From Desulfuromonadaceae bacterium (GTDB taxonomy: Bacteria > Desulfobacterota > Desulfuromonadia > Geobacterales > Pseudopelobacteraceae): 56,845 nucleotides of DNA. The stretch lies in NCBI GenBank assembly GCA_028687585.1, contig JAQTZV010000035.1, forward strand, positions 1 to 56,845, given 5' to 3'. How positions within the stretch are numbered: position 1 is the first letter of the stretch; each line of letters opens with the position of its first letter. The notes beneath the pieces were generated by a model. That model saw only the letters and a program-made list of their open reading frames with translations, searched no databases and was not told the DNA's origin. A program made the position numbers and the translations under genes. Shown here one piece after another: positions 8,968-16,168 of the stretch.

Positions 8968-8996
8968 TTATAACAGTTTTTTGCATGCACTGTCAA
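8968..8996 (-). promoter_or_regulatory. Sigma-70-type promoter for the 8904-177 operon
   Basis: The minus strand shows TTGACA (8996-8991), a 17-base spacer and TTATAA (8973-8968). Transcription should start near 8961, about 60 bases before the first ATG. Operator copy A sits over the expected start. The -35 box is perfect, the spacing ideal and the -10 box good. Confidence 0.75.
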
Positions 8997-9172
8997 GCAT
9001 TTTTGACGCTAAATATATTACTAAAAAGTGACTTTATTTTCGGATTTGTCGTGGTGTTCCATATGTTCTTACAGAGCGCACATATAGGTATTTAGGGGGA
9101 TTTAAACAGGTTGCGAGGGACGAAGAAGCGCTTTATTCATCAATAGTATAACAGTTGTTCACTATTCACTTC

Positions 9173-10669
9173 TTAGCTGTTTTTAAAAACCAGGTCAGCG
9201 TTATAGGAACTTCTGGACAAAGGACTCGAACTGACACCTTTGAAGCCGAGAGACTTTGCAAAAACGGCCCAAACATTAAACTCCTCAGGAGATACATAAC
9301 GTGCCATGGGAATATGCTTTGAGGAAGGTGCCAGATATTGCCCGAGAGTCAAATTTGTGCATCCGGCGAGTAAAAGATCATGCAGAGTTTCCATAACTTC
9401 ATCATTCGACTCTCCTAAGCCAAGCATTAACCCGGACTTGACAGGAAGGCCATGAGCAGCTGCCTGCTTCAAAACGTCTAATGAGCGACGATAATTTGCT
9501 TGGGGCCGAACCAGTGGGGATAGTCGTAAAACGGTTTCCATGTTGTGATTAAACATATCTGGACTTGCTTGACATACGCTTTCTATCGACTGCACATTGC
9601 CTCTGAAATCCGGTACGAGAACTTCAATACGGGCTGTCGGGCAAACCGCCCTAATACATTCAATGGTTTGTACAAACTGTTCTGCGCCACCATCAAGCAA
9701 ATCGTCCCTGGTTACTGATGTAATGACAACATAATCTAGTGTCATTTTTTTTACTGCCTTAGCGACACGACCAGGTTCGTCAGGATCGGGTGATACGGGA
9801 GTCCCGTGTTCTACGGCACAGAACCGACAGTTCCGGGTGCAATAGCGACCCAGTATCATAAAGGTTGCCGTACCCTTGCTGAAACATTCGCCAAGGTTGG
9901 GGCATTGAGCTCTTTGACAAACCGTTTCAAGATGCAGTGACTGGGCAAGTTCCGTTACTGCATTTGTATCTGAATCTCGTTGTGCAGGTATCCTCAACCA
10001 GTTTGGATGGCGTTCATTTTCGGCTCTGGAATATCCAAATGATTTTTTGAAATTTTTCACTATATTCTGTTTTATATGCTCACTATTCTGCTGCTCACCC
10101 CGTTCATTATTGATTGAAGTAATTGTTTGGCCGGGTATTCCACAGGGGTTAATCAAGTTAAAATTAGAGACATCCTCATTCACATTAAGCGCTATTCCGT
10201 GGTAGGCGACCCATTTTTTAACAGCAATACCAATACTGGCTATTTTTCCGTTATTGACCCAGACACCAGGCATACCAGGTCTTAGTTCCGGTTTTAATTT
10301 GAGATCCATTAGTACAGAGGAGATAACATTAAGTAAGGTCTGTACGTACCAATGCACGTCCTTATTGCTGAGCTTGAGAATGGGATATGCTACAAATTGC
10401 CCAGGACCGTGAAATGTGGTCTTGCCACCTCGATCACTGCGACAGACTTGTATGCCTTTTTGCCGTAAGAACTCCTCGGAAACATAAATGTCACTAAAAT
10501 TGCCACTTTTCCCGATGGTAATCACAGGAGGATGGGAAACAATCAAAAGACGATCAGGTGCATTGTCTGCAATCCTTTCTTGAACAAATCTCTTTTGAAT
10601 TTCGAAACAATCCTGGTACTCCATTATTCCTAAATCAATAATTTCAATATCGGCAGGATGGGTTTTCAT
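9173..10669 (-). CDS. lipBA: Fused octanoyltransferase-lipoyl synthase (LipB-LipA)
   Basis: 498 residues. Residues ~1-205 are LipB: RGGKTTFHGPGQ, a Lys in GKIASIGIAVKKW and the catalytic Cys in NPCGIPGQTITS. Residues ~215-498 are LipA: auxiliary cluster motif CQRAQCPNLGEC, radical SAM motif CTRNCRFC, and the C-terminal SPLSRSSYNAD. Both halves look complete and active. The protein would transfer octanoate to a carrier domain and insert the two sulfurs. It ends the operon containing the xanthine-oxidase-type enzyme. A lipoylated E2 is encoded 8 kb upstream, giving an obvious client. No good ribosome-binding site is seen. The gene starts nine bases after the preceding stop and may rely on coupling. 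Confidence 0.95.
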   Translation of the reverse strand: MKTHPADIEIIDLGIMEYQDCFEIQKRFVQERIADNAPDRLLIVSHPPVITIGKSGNFSDIYVSEEFLRQKGIQVCRSDRGGKTTFHGPGQFVAYPILKLSNKDVHWYVQTLLNVISSVLMDLKLKPELRPGMPGVWVNNGKIASIGIAVKKWVAYHGIALNVNEDVSNFNLINPCGIPGQTITSINNERGEQQNSEHIKQNIVKNFKKSFGYSRAENERHPNWLRIPAQRDSDTNAVTELAQSLHLETVCQRAQCPNLGECFSKGTATFMILGRYCTRNCRFCAVEHGTPVSPDPDEPGRVAKAVKKMTLDYVVITSVTRDDLLDGGAEQFVQTIECIRAVCPTARIEVLVPDFRGNVQSIESVCQASPDMFNHNMETVLRLSPLVRPQANYRRSLDVLKQAAAHGLPVKSGLMLGLGESNDEVMETLHDLLLAGCTNLTLGQYLAPSSKHIPMARYVSPEEFNVWAVFAKSLGFKGVSSSPLSRSSYNADLVFKNS

Positions 10670-10678
10670 AATTGAGCA

Positions 10679-10852
10679 TCAATTCGGGTCATTGAGAGGT
10701 AGAGATGTTTTGATATATGACAGTGCCTCTCTCATAAGCCCGGAGATTGTTTTATTGGTCGTAGCGCAAGCAATACAAATTTCTTTACGTTCCTCATCAG
10801 TCAAACGAATAGAAATAATATTATAGCGTGGATGTTCTTTATAACCGCCCAT
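10679..10852 (-). CDS. Ribbon-helix-helix-like small protein
   Basis: 57 residues from the ATG at 10852, preceded by AGGAAAGGTGA. A GTG at 10891 would add 13 residues and overlap the FAD-subunit gene, but it has no better site. The sequence IISIRLTDEERKEI, then a helix and KTISGLMREALSYI, resembles the Arc/MetJ ribbon-helix-helix fold used in DNA-binding regulators and antitoxins. No toxin gene is next to it. It sits between the FAD-subunit gene and lipBA and could be a local regulator. Confidence 0.65.
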   Translation of the reverse strand: MGGYKEHPRYNIISIRLTDEERKEICIACATTNKTISGLMREALSYIKTSLPLNDPN

Positions 10853-10872
10853 ATCTGTACAAATCACCTTTC

Positions 10873-11919
10873 CTAATGTTTTCCTGAACACATTTGTGTT
10901 GAAGATGTTGTCTCCGAAAAATTTCCTTTCAATACAAAGCCGGCGGGTTGTCCAAAAATTGCCCGAGAAACAAGAGTTTTTGCGATCTGGATTTTAAATG
11001 CGTTTTTACTCAGCGGTTTGGCTTCTCGTATTGCAAATTCACCTGCTTGGCGTGAGACTTCAACATCAAGCCGACACCCTCTGAGAAATTCTTCTGCTTC
11101 AAGCGCTCGATGGGGATTGTGTGCTACCGCACCAAGAACAATACGGGCATCAGTACAGATTCCATCCTCCAAGGTAATGAGTGAAGCAACACTGACAATG
11201 GCAAAGTCGATGGGGGTTCTGAGGGCGAATTTGGAGAAAGATTGCGTCACTGTGCCAGTAACCGCAGGAATAAGAATTTCTCTGACAATTTCAGTTCGTT
11301 GAAGCAGGTTCTCTATGGGAGTGTAAAAGTCTCTGACCGCAATCTGCCGTTCCCCTTGAGGGCCGACGACAACCAGTTGCGCATCGTAGAGAGCCAGGGC
11401 AACCGCCGTATCCGACGGGCAAACGGCAAAGCATTTTCTACCGGCAAAGATAGCGTGATTTCTGTTGTCGCCATTTACTGCAAGACAGGGACCATTGCCT
11501 TTTCTGGCGCAATTGATCGGGCCTCCAATGTGGCGCGGATAGCGATAATAGCAACAGCGCACATCCTGGCAAAGGTTACCGCCGATTGTGGCTACATTTC
11601 TAATCTGTGGGCCGGCAACGGCATGCGCCGCCTCGGCAAGTGCTCCATAGCGTTCTCTAAGTAATCGGGATTCCGATAAGACAGAGAGTTTGGTCAGGGC
11701 TCCGATCCGCAAATGCCCCTTTTCTTCCTTGATATATTCGAGTCCCTTGATGGACTTGATATTGATGACAGCTTCAGGATATTCGGGGAGGAATTCATCT
11801 TTGAGTGCCCCGAAAAGCTCGGTGCCCCCGGCGTTGAGTCGGGCTCTGCCGTCGAATTGCACCAGTGCGGCAATCGCCTCAGAGACTGTTCTGGCATTCA
11901 GGTGAGAAAAGGATCTCAT
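10873..11919 (-). CDS. FAD-binding (medium) subunit of a xanthine-oxidase-family Mo enzyme, with extra FeS-type cysteines
   Basis: 348 residues. FAD-site motifs are LNAGGTEL near residue 30 and VATIGGNLCQDVRC near residue 115. A Cys-rich insert follows (RCCYYRY, GPINCARKG, GPCLAV, RKCFAVCPSD). In 4-hydroxybenzoyl-CoA reductase the beta subunit has a similar insert binding an extra [4Fe-4S] cluster. Here the Cys spacings are about 15, 8 and 18, against 16, 8 and 9 that I recall for that enzyme. The gene overlaps the Mo subunit by four bases (ATGA) and has GGAGG before the start. It passes electrons between the [2Fe-2S] subunit and an external partner. Confidence 0.9.
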   Translation of the reverse strand: MRSFSHLNARTVSEAIAALVQFDGRARLNAGGTELFGALKDEFLPEYPEAVINIKSIKGLEYIKEEKGHLRIGALTKLSVLSESRLLRERYGALAEAAHAVAGPQIRNVATIGGNLCQDVRCCYYRYPRHIGGPINCARKGNGPCLAVNGDNRNHAIFAGRKCFAVCPSDTAVALALYDAQLVVVGPQGERQIAVRDFYTPIENLLQRTEIVREILIPAVTGTVTQSFSKFALRTPIDFAIVSVASLITLEDGICTDARIVLGAVAHNPHRALEAEEFLRGCRLDVEVSRQAGEFAIREAKPLSKNAFKIQIAKTLVSRAIFGQPAGFVLKGNFSETTSSTQMCSGKH

Positions 11920-14213
11920 AAAGCACCTCCGGCATGTTCTTGGCTCTTGACCTTATTCAACGCAGCGAGAACCCTCTCAGGTGTAACCGGATACTCGTGA
12001 AGCCAGGTGCCGATAGCATTTGAAACCGCCATGAGGATCGCAGAGGGACCAGGAGATGTGGCAACTTCTCCCACGCCTATGGCCCGAAAGCGATGACTGG
12101 AGATTGGTGTTTCTAAGACAACATTATCGATTTCAGGAAGTTCTGAAAAAGTCCGCCATTTATAGTCAATGAGGTTGGCATTCAGGATATGCCCCGTCGT
12201 GGGATCGATAATCGTTTCTTCGAAGATGGCACTGTCAATGCCAGATGAGCCAAGACAACCGTTCAGCTGACCTTCAAGTCCAGGTGGATCGATAATCTGA
12301 CCGACGTCGGTGGCATTGACGACATTCTGCAGCGTAACTTTGCCGGTTTCCGTATCAACTTCGACTTCGACAAAGGTTGTCATGCAATTGGCCAAAGTGT
12401 AATCAGGATCGAAGCGGCCGTAGCCCATTATAGTACGATCATGACCGGTGGCTATCCAGGGTATGCATTGTTCCGGTTTGCCTTTGGCGAAGATCAGGCC
12501 GTCAACCGTTTCCAGATCTTCAACGTTTGCGCCAAGGATTGGCGCAGCAAGCTGAAACAGTTGGCGTTTGGCATCTTCTGCTGCCGAGATGGCTGCGCTA
12601 CCGATGGCGTAGGTCCCGCGTGAGCCGACCGGGCCAAAATCGAACGGTGCAATTACCGAATCGGATGCGGAAATGAAGATTCGCTCCAACGGCAGTTGCA
12701 AAACTTCGCCTATCATTTTCACATAGTTGCTGCGCTGGCCGGTGCCATGTTCAGTCAAGCTGGTGATGAGTGTGACGGTGCCCTCGGTACTGAGGCGGAC
12801 ATATGCTTCAGAGGTGTCTTCTCCAATGTCGGCATTTCCGTGGACACCTACTCCGACTCCACTACGCAGCGAACCTTTTTGTGCCGATGGCTGAAGCCAC
12901 CCACGCCATTTTTCCTTCCAGCCAAACCGTTCGGCACCTTTGTCCATCGCCTCCGAATAATCGATGCCACGATAGATGTACCAGTTGCCATCGCGCCAGA
13001 AGTACCCCTCACCAGGCTTGATGTAGTTTTTCTTGATGAATTCAAAAGGATCAAGGTTCAGTTGTGCCATGGCTCGGGAGAGAATCGGGATAAAGGCGCA
13101 TTTAAGTTCCTGACCACCAAAACCGCGCACGCTTCCGGAGGCGTTTCTATTGGTACATATAATGTCCGTTTGTAGGTCCCAGTTGGCACAGCGAGTCATG
13201 ATCTGCACTTCGCCCAGACCCACGGCGAGCTGGGCCTGGGAGGTCATGGAATAGTGGCCGGTGCCCACAAGCCATTTTCCGGATACGGCAGTGACGGTGC
13301 CATCTTTTTTCATCCCCACCCGGGCGTGCATCTTTGAGCTGGGACGTAGCACAAATGCTGCGATGTGCTCTTCCTTGGTGTATATGATTTTTACCGGCCG
13401 GCCGGTCGCCCTGCTAAGCAGGGTGGCAAATGCCTGTACCTGCCAGGTTATAATCTTGGTACCAAAACTGCCGCCAACCGGATGGCCATGAGTAAATATT
13501 TCAACTTCATGACCGAAGATCTCGGAGAGAGTCATCCGGTCAACATGGGGCGCCTGGTTGGATACCCAGATAGTGACGCGACTCGGCTCCTCCCACAAGG
13601 CCACCGCACCCGGGGGTTCTGGGGGTATTGGGTTCGGGATATTTGCGTAGCCGCACGTGCCTTCAACTATGACCTCGGCTTCGGCGAAACCTTTATCCAT
13701 ATCTCCCATGGCGATTGCGGTGAGACATTTAGGGCCAAATATCGGGAAGCCCGGGGTAACGATGTTACCGGGAAATTCGTCGTAAAGTTGGGGAGCTCCC
13801 GGTTTCACGGCTTCTTCTTCGTCAAAGACAGCCGGCAAAATTTCATATTCAACGTCTATGAGAGAGCTGGCTTCTTTCGCTATTTCTTCGCTCGTAGCAG
13901 CAATAAGTGCAACGACATCACCGACAAAGCGAAGCCTACGTCCGAGGATCCTTGTGACACCAGGCGTACCGCCTTTCCAGTCAGGAACATTCTCCCATGT
14001 AAGTATTGCCTTAACTCCCTTCAGATTCTCAGCCTTACTTTTATCGATATTTTTTATCAAAGCGTGAGGATGCGGACTGCGAAGAACTTTGGCATAAAGT
14101 AGGTTCTTGAATTTTACGTCATTCAAGTATTGAACAGTGCCGGTAACAATCCCAACGGCGTCATTGCGCTGTGTTGCCTTGCCTATGTACCGGTAAGGTT
14201 CGTTCATGTTCAT
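11916..14213 (-). CDS. Molybdopterin-binding (large) subunit of a xanthine-oxidase-family hydroxylase/reductase
   Basis: 765 residues of the CoxL/HcrA/XdhA type. Visible signatures are HGHPVGGSFGTK (Mo-pterin region), SVRGFGGQE, GSRGTYAIGSAA and, near the C-terminus, RAIGVGEVATSPGPSA, whose Glu aligns with the family's catalytic base. The start overlaps the [2Fe-2S] gene by four bases. AGGAGGGGC lies just before the ATG, and a second ATG two codons in is equally well placed. With the neighbouring subunits this forms a complete three-subunit enzyme. A 4-hydroxybenzoyl-CoA-reductase-like or azaheterocycle/aldehyde hydroxylase role is possible. Confidence 0.93.
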   Translation of the reverse strand: MNMNEPYRYIGKATQRNDAVGIVTGTVQYLNDVKFKNLLYAKVLRSPHPHALIKNIDKSKAENLKGVKAILTWENVPDWKGGTPGVTRILGRRLRFVGDVVALIAATSEEIAKEASSLIDVEYEILPAVFDEEEAVKPGAPQLYDEFPGNIVTPGFPIFGPKCLTAIAMGDMDKGFAEAEVIVEGTCGYANIPNPIPPEPPGAVALWEEPSRVTIWVSNQAPHVDRMTLSEIFGHEVEIFTHGHPVGGSFGTKIITWQVQAFATLLSRATGRPVKIIYTKEEHIAAFVLRPSSKMHARVGMKKDGTVTAVSGKWLVGTGHYSMTSQAQLAVGLGEVQIMTRCANWDLQTDIICTNRNASGSVRGFGGQELKCAFIPILSRAMAQLNLDPFEFIKKNYIKPGEGYFWRDGNWYIYRGIDYSEAMDKGAERFGWKEKWRGWLQPSAQKGSLRSGVGVGVHGNADIGEDTSEAYVRLSTEGTVTLITSLTEHGTGQRSNYVKMIGEVLQLPLERIFISASDSVIAPFDFGPVGSRGTYAIGSAAISAAEDAKRQLFQLAAPILGANVEDLETVDGLIFAKGKPEQCIPWIATGHDRTIMGYGRFDPDYTLANCMTTFVEVEVDTETGKVTLQNVVNATDVGQIIDPPGLEGQLNGCLGSSGIDSAIFEETIIDPTTGHILNANLIDYKWRTFSELPEIDNVVLETPISSHRFRAIGVGEVATSPGPSAILMAVSNAIGTWLHEYPVTPERVLAALNKVKSQEHAGGAL

Positions 14214-14746
14214 GCCCCTCCTTCAGAGACAGCCATAACCGCTCGAACCACCTGATAGTGGCTAATGCATCTACAAAAATTGCCTGACAAGGCTTCTTTA
14301 ACCTGAACCTCTGTAGGGGTGGAATTTTCGTTTAATAGTGCTTTAGCGCTCATGATGATACCAGGGGTGCAGAAACCGCACTGAAAGGCAGTATGATCAA
14401 TGAATGACTGCTGCAGTGGGTCAAGTGCGCCTGTGTCTCGGTCCTTGAGCCCCTCAATGGTAGTAATATCTTTCCCTCCACATTCAACTGTCAGTGTCAT
14501 GCAGGACAGTATGGCCTTCCCATCCATAAGCACAGTACAACTTCCGCAAGCTCCATTATCGCAGGTCAATTTTGTACCCGTGAGCCCCAATGTTTCTCGT
14601 AAAGTGTGTAAAAGTGTGTGCGTCGTTTCAACCTGATGTGGCAAATGCCCTATTTCAAGGTTTCTCTGCTCGCCATTGATAATCAATGTAACGCGTTTGG
14701 CTTGAGAGATTTTTTTGTTTTTTTCCCGCACGGTAATATCACTCAT
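14210..14746 (-). CDS. [2Fe-2S] (small) subunit of the xanthine-oxidase-family enzyme
   Basis: 178 residues from the ATG at 14746, which follows GGGGGATAG. The longer frame from 14818 overlaps the upstream gene and lacks such a site. Two clusters are present: the plant-type CDNGACGSCTV plus AILSC, and the C-terminal QCGFCTPG plus NFCRCISHY. The N-terminus (residues 1-20) is Lys-rich and not part of the family core. The gene order small, large, medium is common in this family. Confidence 0.95.
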   Translation of the reverse strand: MSDITVREKNKKISQAKRVTLIINGEQRNLEIGHLPHQVETTHTLLHTLRETLGLTGTKLTCDNGACGSCTVLMDGKAILSCMTLTVECGGKDITTIEGLKDRDTGALDPLQQSFIDHTAFQCGFCTPGIIMSAKALLNENSTPTEVQVKEALSGNFCRCISHYQVVRAVMAVSEGGA

Positions 14747-14751
14747 ACTAT

Positions 14752-15180
14752 CTATCCCCCGTCTCTGAGCAACATCTCCGCTATTTTGCCGGCGACTTCG
14801 CCAGGAGAAACAAGACACATGTTTTCTCCCTTCTTTATGAGAATTTTACAGCACGTAGCCCCATAAATTTCCTTGAACCACGTGTGCAACTCTTCAGACA
14901 GAGTAACGACTCTTGCCTTGTCATCGGGCAAAACCATACTGAGAGCAATGATTGCGCCGGAAACTGCTCCACAGATGCAGCCACCACCGGAACCCTTGCC
15001 AAGGCCACTTACCAACTTAATTACCGTTTCTGATGTTTCAGGACTGAAGTGTTTTCTTATAGTTGCAACCACAGATTCGGCACAATGGTATTTCTCAGAG
15101 TAAAAGTCCTCGTCTGCTTCACTTCTGCACATGTCTTTCACTTCATATTTATTTTGAGAATTACCCTCTGCGCTTATCAT
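14752..15180 (-). CDS. C_GCAxxG_C_C family redox protein
   Basis: 142 residues from the ATG at 15180 with GGGAGG upstream. A frame back to 15303 overlaps the stress-protein gene and is unlikely. Motifs include YHCAESVV, GSGGGCICGAVSGAI and GATCCKILI, the cysteine pattern that gives this family its name. Members are often encoded beside Mo enzymes or redox operons, and a redox or metal-handling role is assumed. It ends five bases before the [2Fe-2S] subunit gene. Confidence 0.85.
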   Translation of the reverse strand: MISAEGNSQNKYEVKDMCRSEADEDFYSEKYHCAESVVATIRKHFSPETSETVIKLVSGLGKGSGGGCICGAVSGAIIALSMVLPDDKARVVTLSEELHTWFKEIYGATCCKILIKKGENMCLVSPGEVAGKIAEMLLRDGG

Positions 15181-15241
15181 GCATTGCCTCCCATACAGAA
15201 ATTCACTCTTCTCCTCGCGCCTTTTGTCTGTGTGTTGTTCT

Positions 15242-15685
15242 TTAGCGGTAGACCAGCACCGGGATCGTCGAATGGGTAAGCACCTTTTGCGTCTGAGAAC
15301 CAAGCAGTAGCCCCTTCACGCCACGATACCCGTGTGAAGCCATCAGGATTAGATCACAGCCACCATTTTCAGCAGCCGCAATAATCGCTTCAAACGGTTC
15401 ATTGGAAACAGCGGACAACAGCTGACAGGGTACACCTGCAGACTCTGCAATCGACTGCGCTCTATTCAAGACATTCTGAATATGCTGACTGATAGTTTTT
15501 GAAGCCAATTGAGGATCAATGGATTGCAGCAGCGCGGCTTCGCCATATATGGAAGTAGTTTCATCTGGCACAACAAAAAAGAAAGTAAGCTGAGCCTTAG
15601 TCTCCTTGGCAAAGGATACGGCCCCCTTGACAGCTTTCTCAGACAGCGGTGACCCGTCGGTAGGAACTAGCAAATGCTTAAACAT
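15242..15685 (-). CDS. Universal stress protein (UspA family)
   Basis: 147 residues starting MFKHLLVPTDGSPLSEKA, with the C-terminal ATP-binding pattern MASHGYRGVKGLLLGSQTQKVL and STIPVLVYR. It is full length for a single-domain Usp. AGGAG lies six bases before the ATG. It sits in the operon of the xanthine-oxidase-type enzyme, 61 bases upstream of the C_GCAxxG_C_C gene. These proteins bind nucleotides and are induced by growth arrest or substrate stress. A specific role is not evident. Confidence 0.93.
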   Translation of the reverse strand: MFKHLLVPTDGSPLSEKAVKGAVSFAKETKAQLTFFFVVPDETTSIYGEAALLQSIDPQLASKTISQHIQNVLNRAQSIAESAGVPCQLLSAVSNEPFEAIIAAAENGGCDLILMASHGYRGVKGLLLGSQTQKVLTHSTIPVLVYR

Positions 15686-15792
15686 GTGTTTCTCCTAAAT
15701 AATGGTATGGTCGCATTGGTTTAAACGACCAACAAAAAAGAATTAGCAGAACCTGATTACCAAATAGAGATAATGAACAACGGTAAGATGTT

Positions 15793-16023
15793 CTATCTTG
15801 AAAAGAAACGGCCACCGGATACCATTACTTTGATTGCTTTGGTAAGACAACCGTCACAGCATTTAAAGCAGCCTATACACTTGTAACCCACTATCACTTC
15901 AACTTTGCCGTCTTCTGTCTTTCTAAAGTTTTTGCTATTACATGCTTGAAGACATCTGTCACATCCAACACAGAGCGATTTCTTTACTTCAACGGCAAAT
16001 GTGATCTTTTTCCTGTTTGACAT
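15793..16023 (-). CDS. Small 2[4Fe-4S]-type ferredoxin
   Basis: 76 residues with CVGCDRCLQAC and CIGCFKCCDGC, two CxxCxxCxxxC motifs. Neither has the proline that usually follows the fourth Cys. The ends are basic (N-terminal SNRKKI, C-terminal GGRFFSR). It is the first gene after a terminator and heads the operon of the xanthine-oxidase-type enzyme, for which it could be the electron carrier. The ribosome-binding site is weak. Confidence 0.85.
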   Translation of the reverse strand: MSNRKKITFAVEVKKSLCVGCDRCLQACNSKNFRKTEDGKVEVIVGYKCIGCFKCCDGCLTKAIKVMVSGGRFFSR

Positions 16024-16104
16024 TGGTTATCTGGTCTTTCGCTCTATAGGCAGGTTTACAGTTAATCTCAGCACTTGGAATATTTTCTTTCTTCAGTAAA
16101 AGGT

Positions 16105-16156
16105 CCAAAAAGAAAGACCCTTTCCGCGAGTTGTTTGCCTTCCTCGCAGAAAGGGT
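16105..16156 (-). terminator. Rho-independent terminator after the Mo enzyme ending at 16169
   Basis: A 14-base stem (16143-16156 with 16117-16130, one mismatch) and a 12-base loop are followed on the minus strand by CTTTCTTTTT. It lies 13 bases beyond the stop of the preceding gene and separates units 5 and 6. Confidence 0.85.
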
Positions 16157-16168
16157 TCACAAAAAATA

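Larger units (their letters stand above)
8905..9172. other. Intergenic region between the lipBA end and the zinc-ribbon gene
   Basis: This region holds the promoter and operator A. At 9020-9036 the plus strand reads ACTAAAAAGTGACTTTA, an inverted partial copy of the operator about 60 bases upstream of copy A, which could serve as a second binding site. A hairpin around 9142-9166 (AATAGT/ACTATT arms with inner AACA/TGTT) lies just after the lipBA stop and may mark its transcript end. It has no T-run. I see no gene here. Confidence 0.6.

Noticed and set aside
10679..10852. Toxin-antitoxin module
   Set aside because: The ribbon-helix-helix protein has no adjacent small toxin gene; its neighbours are enzyme genes.
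134..15300. Many plus-strand open frames of 60-245 codons
   Set aside because: They lie opposite strongly supported minus-strand genes, lack ribosome-binding sites and family motifs, and are shadow frames.
15711..15733. TGGTCG/CGACCA dyad as a terminator after the ferredoxin gene
   Set aside because: Twelve-base loop, six-base stem and no T-run; too weak to annotate.
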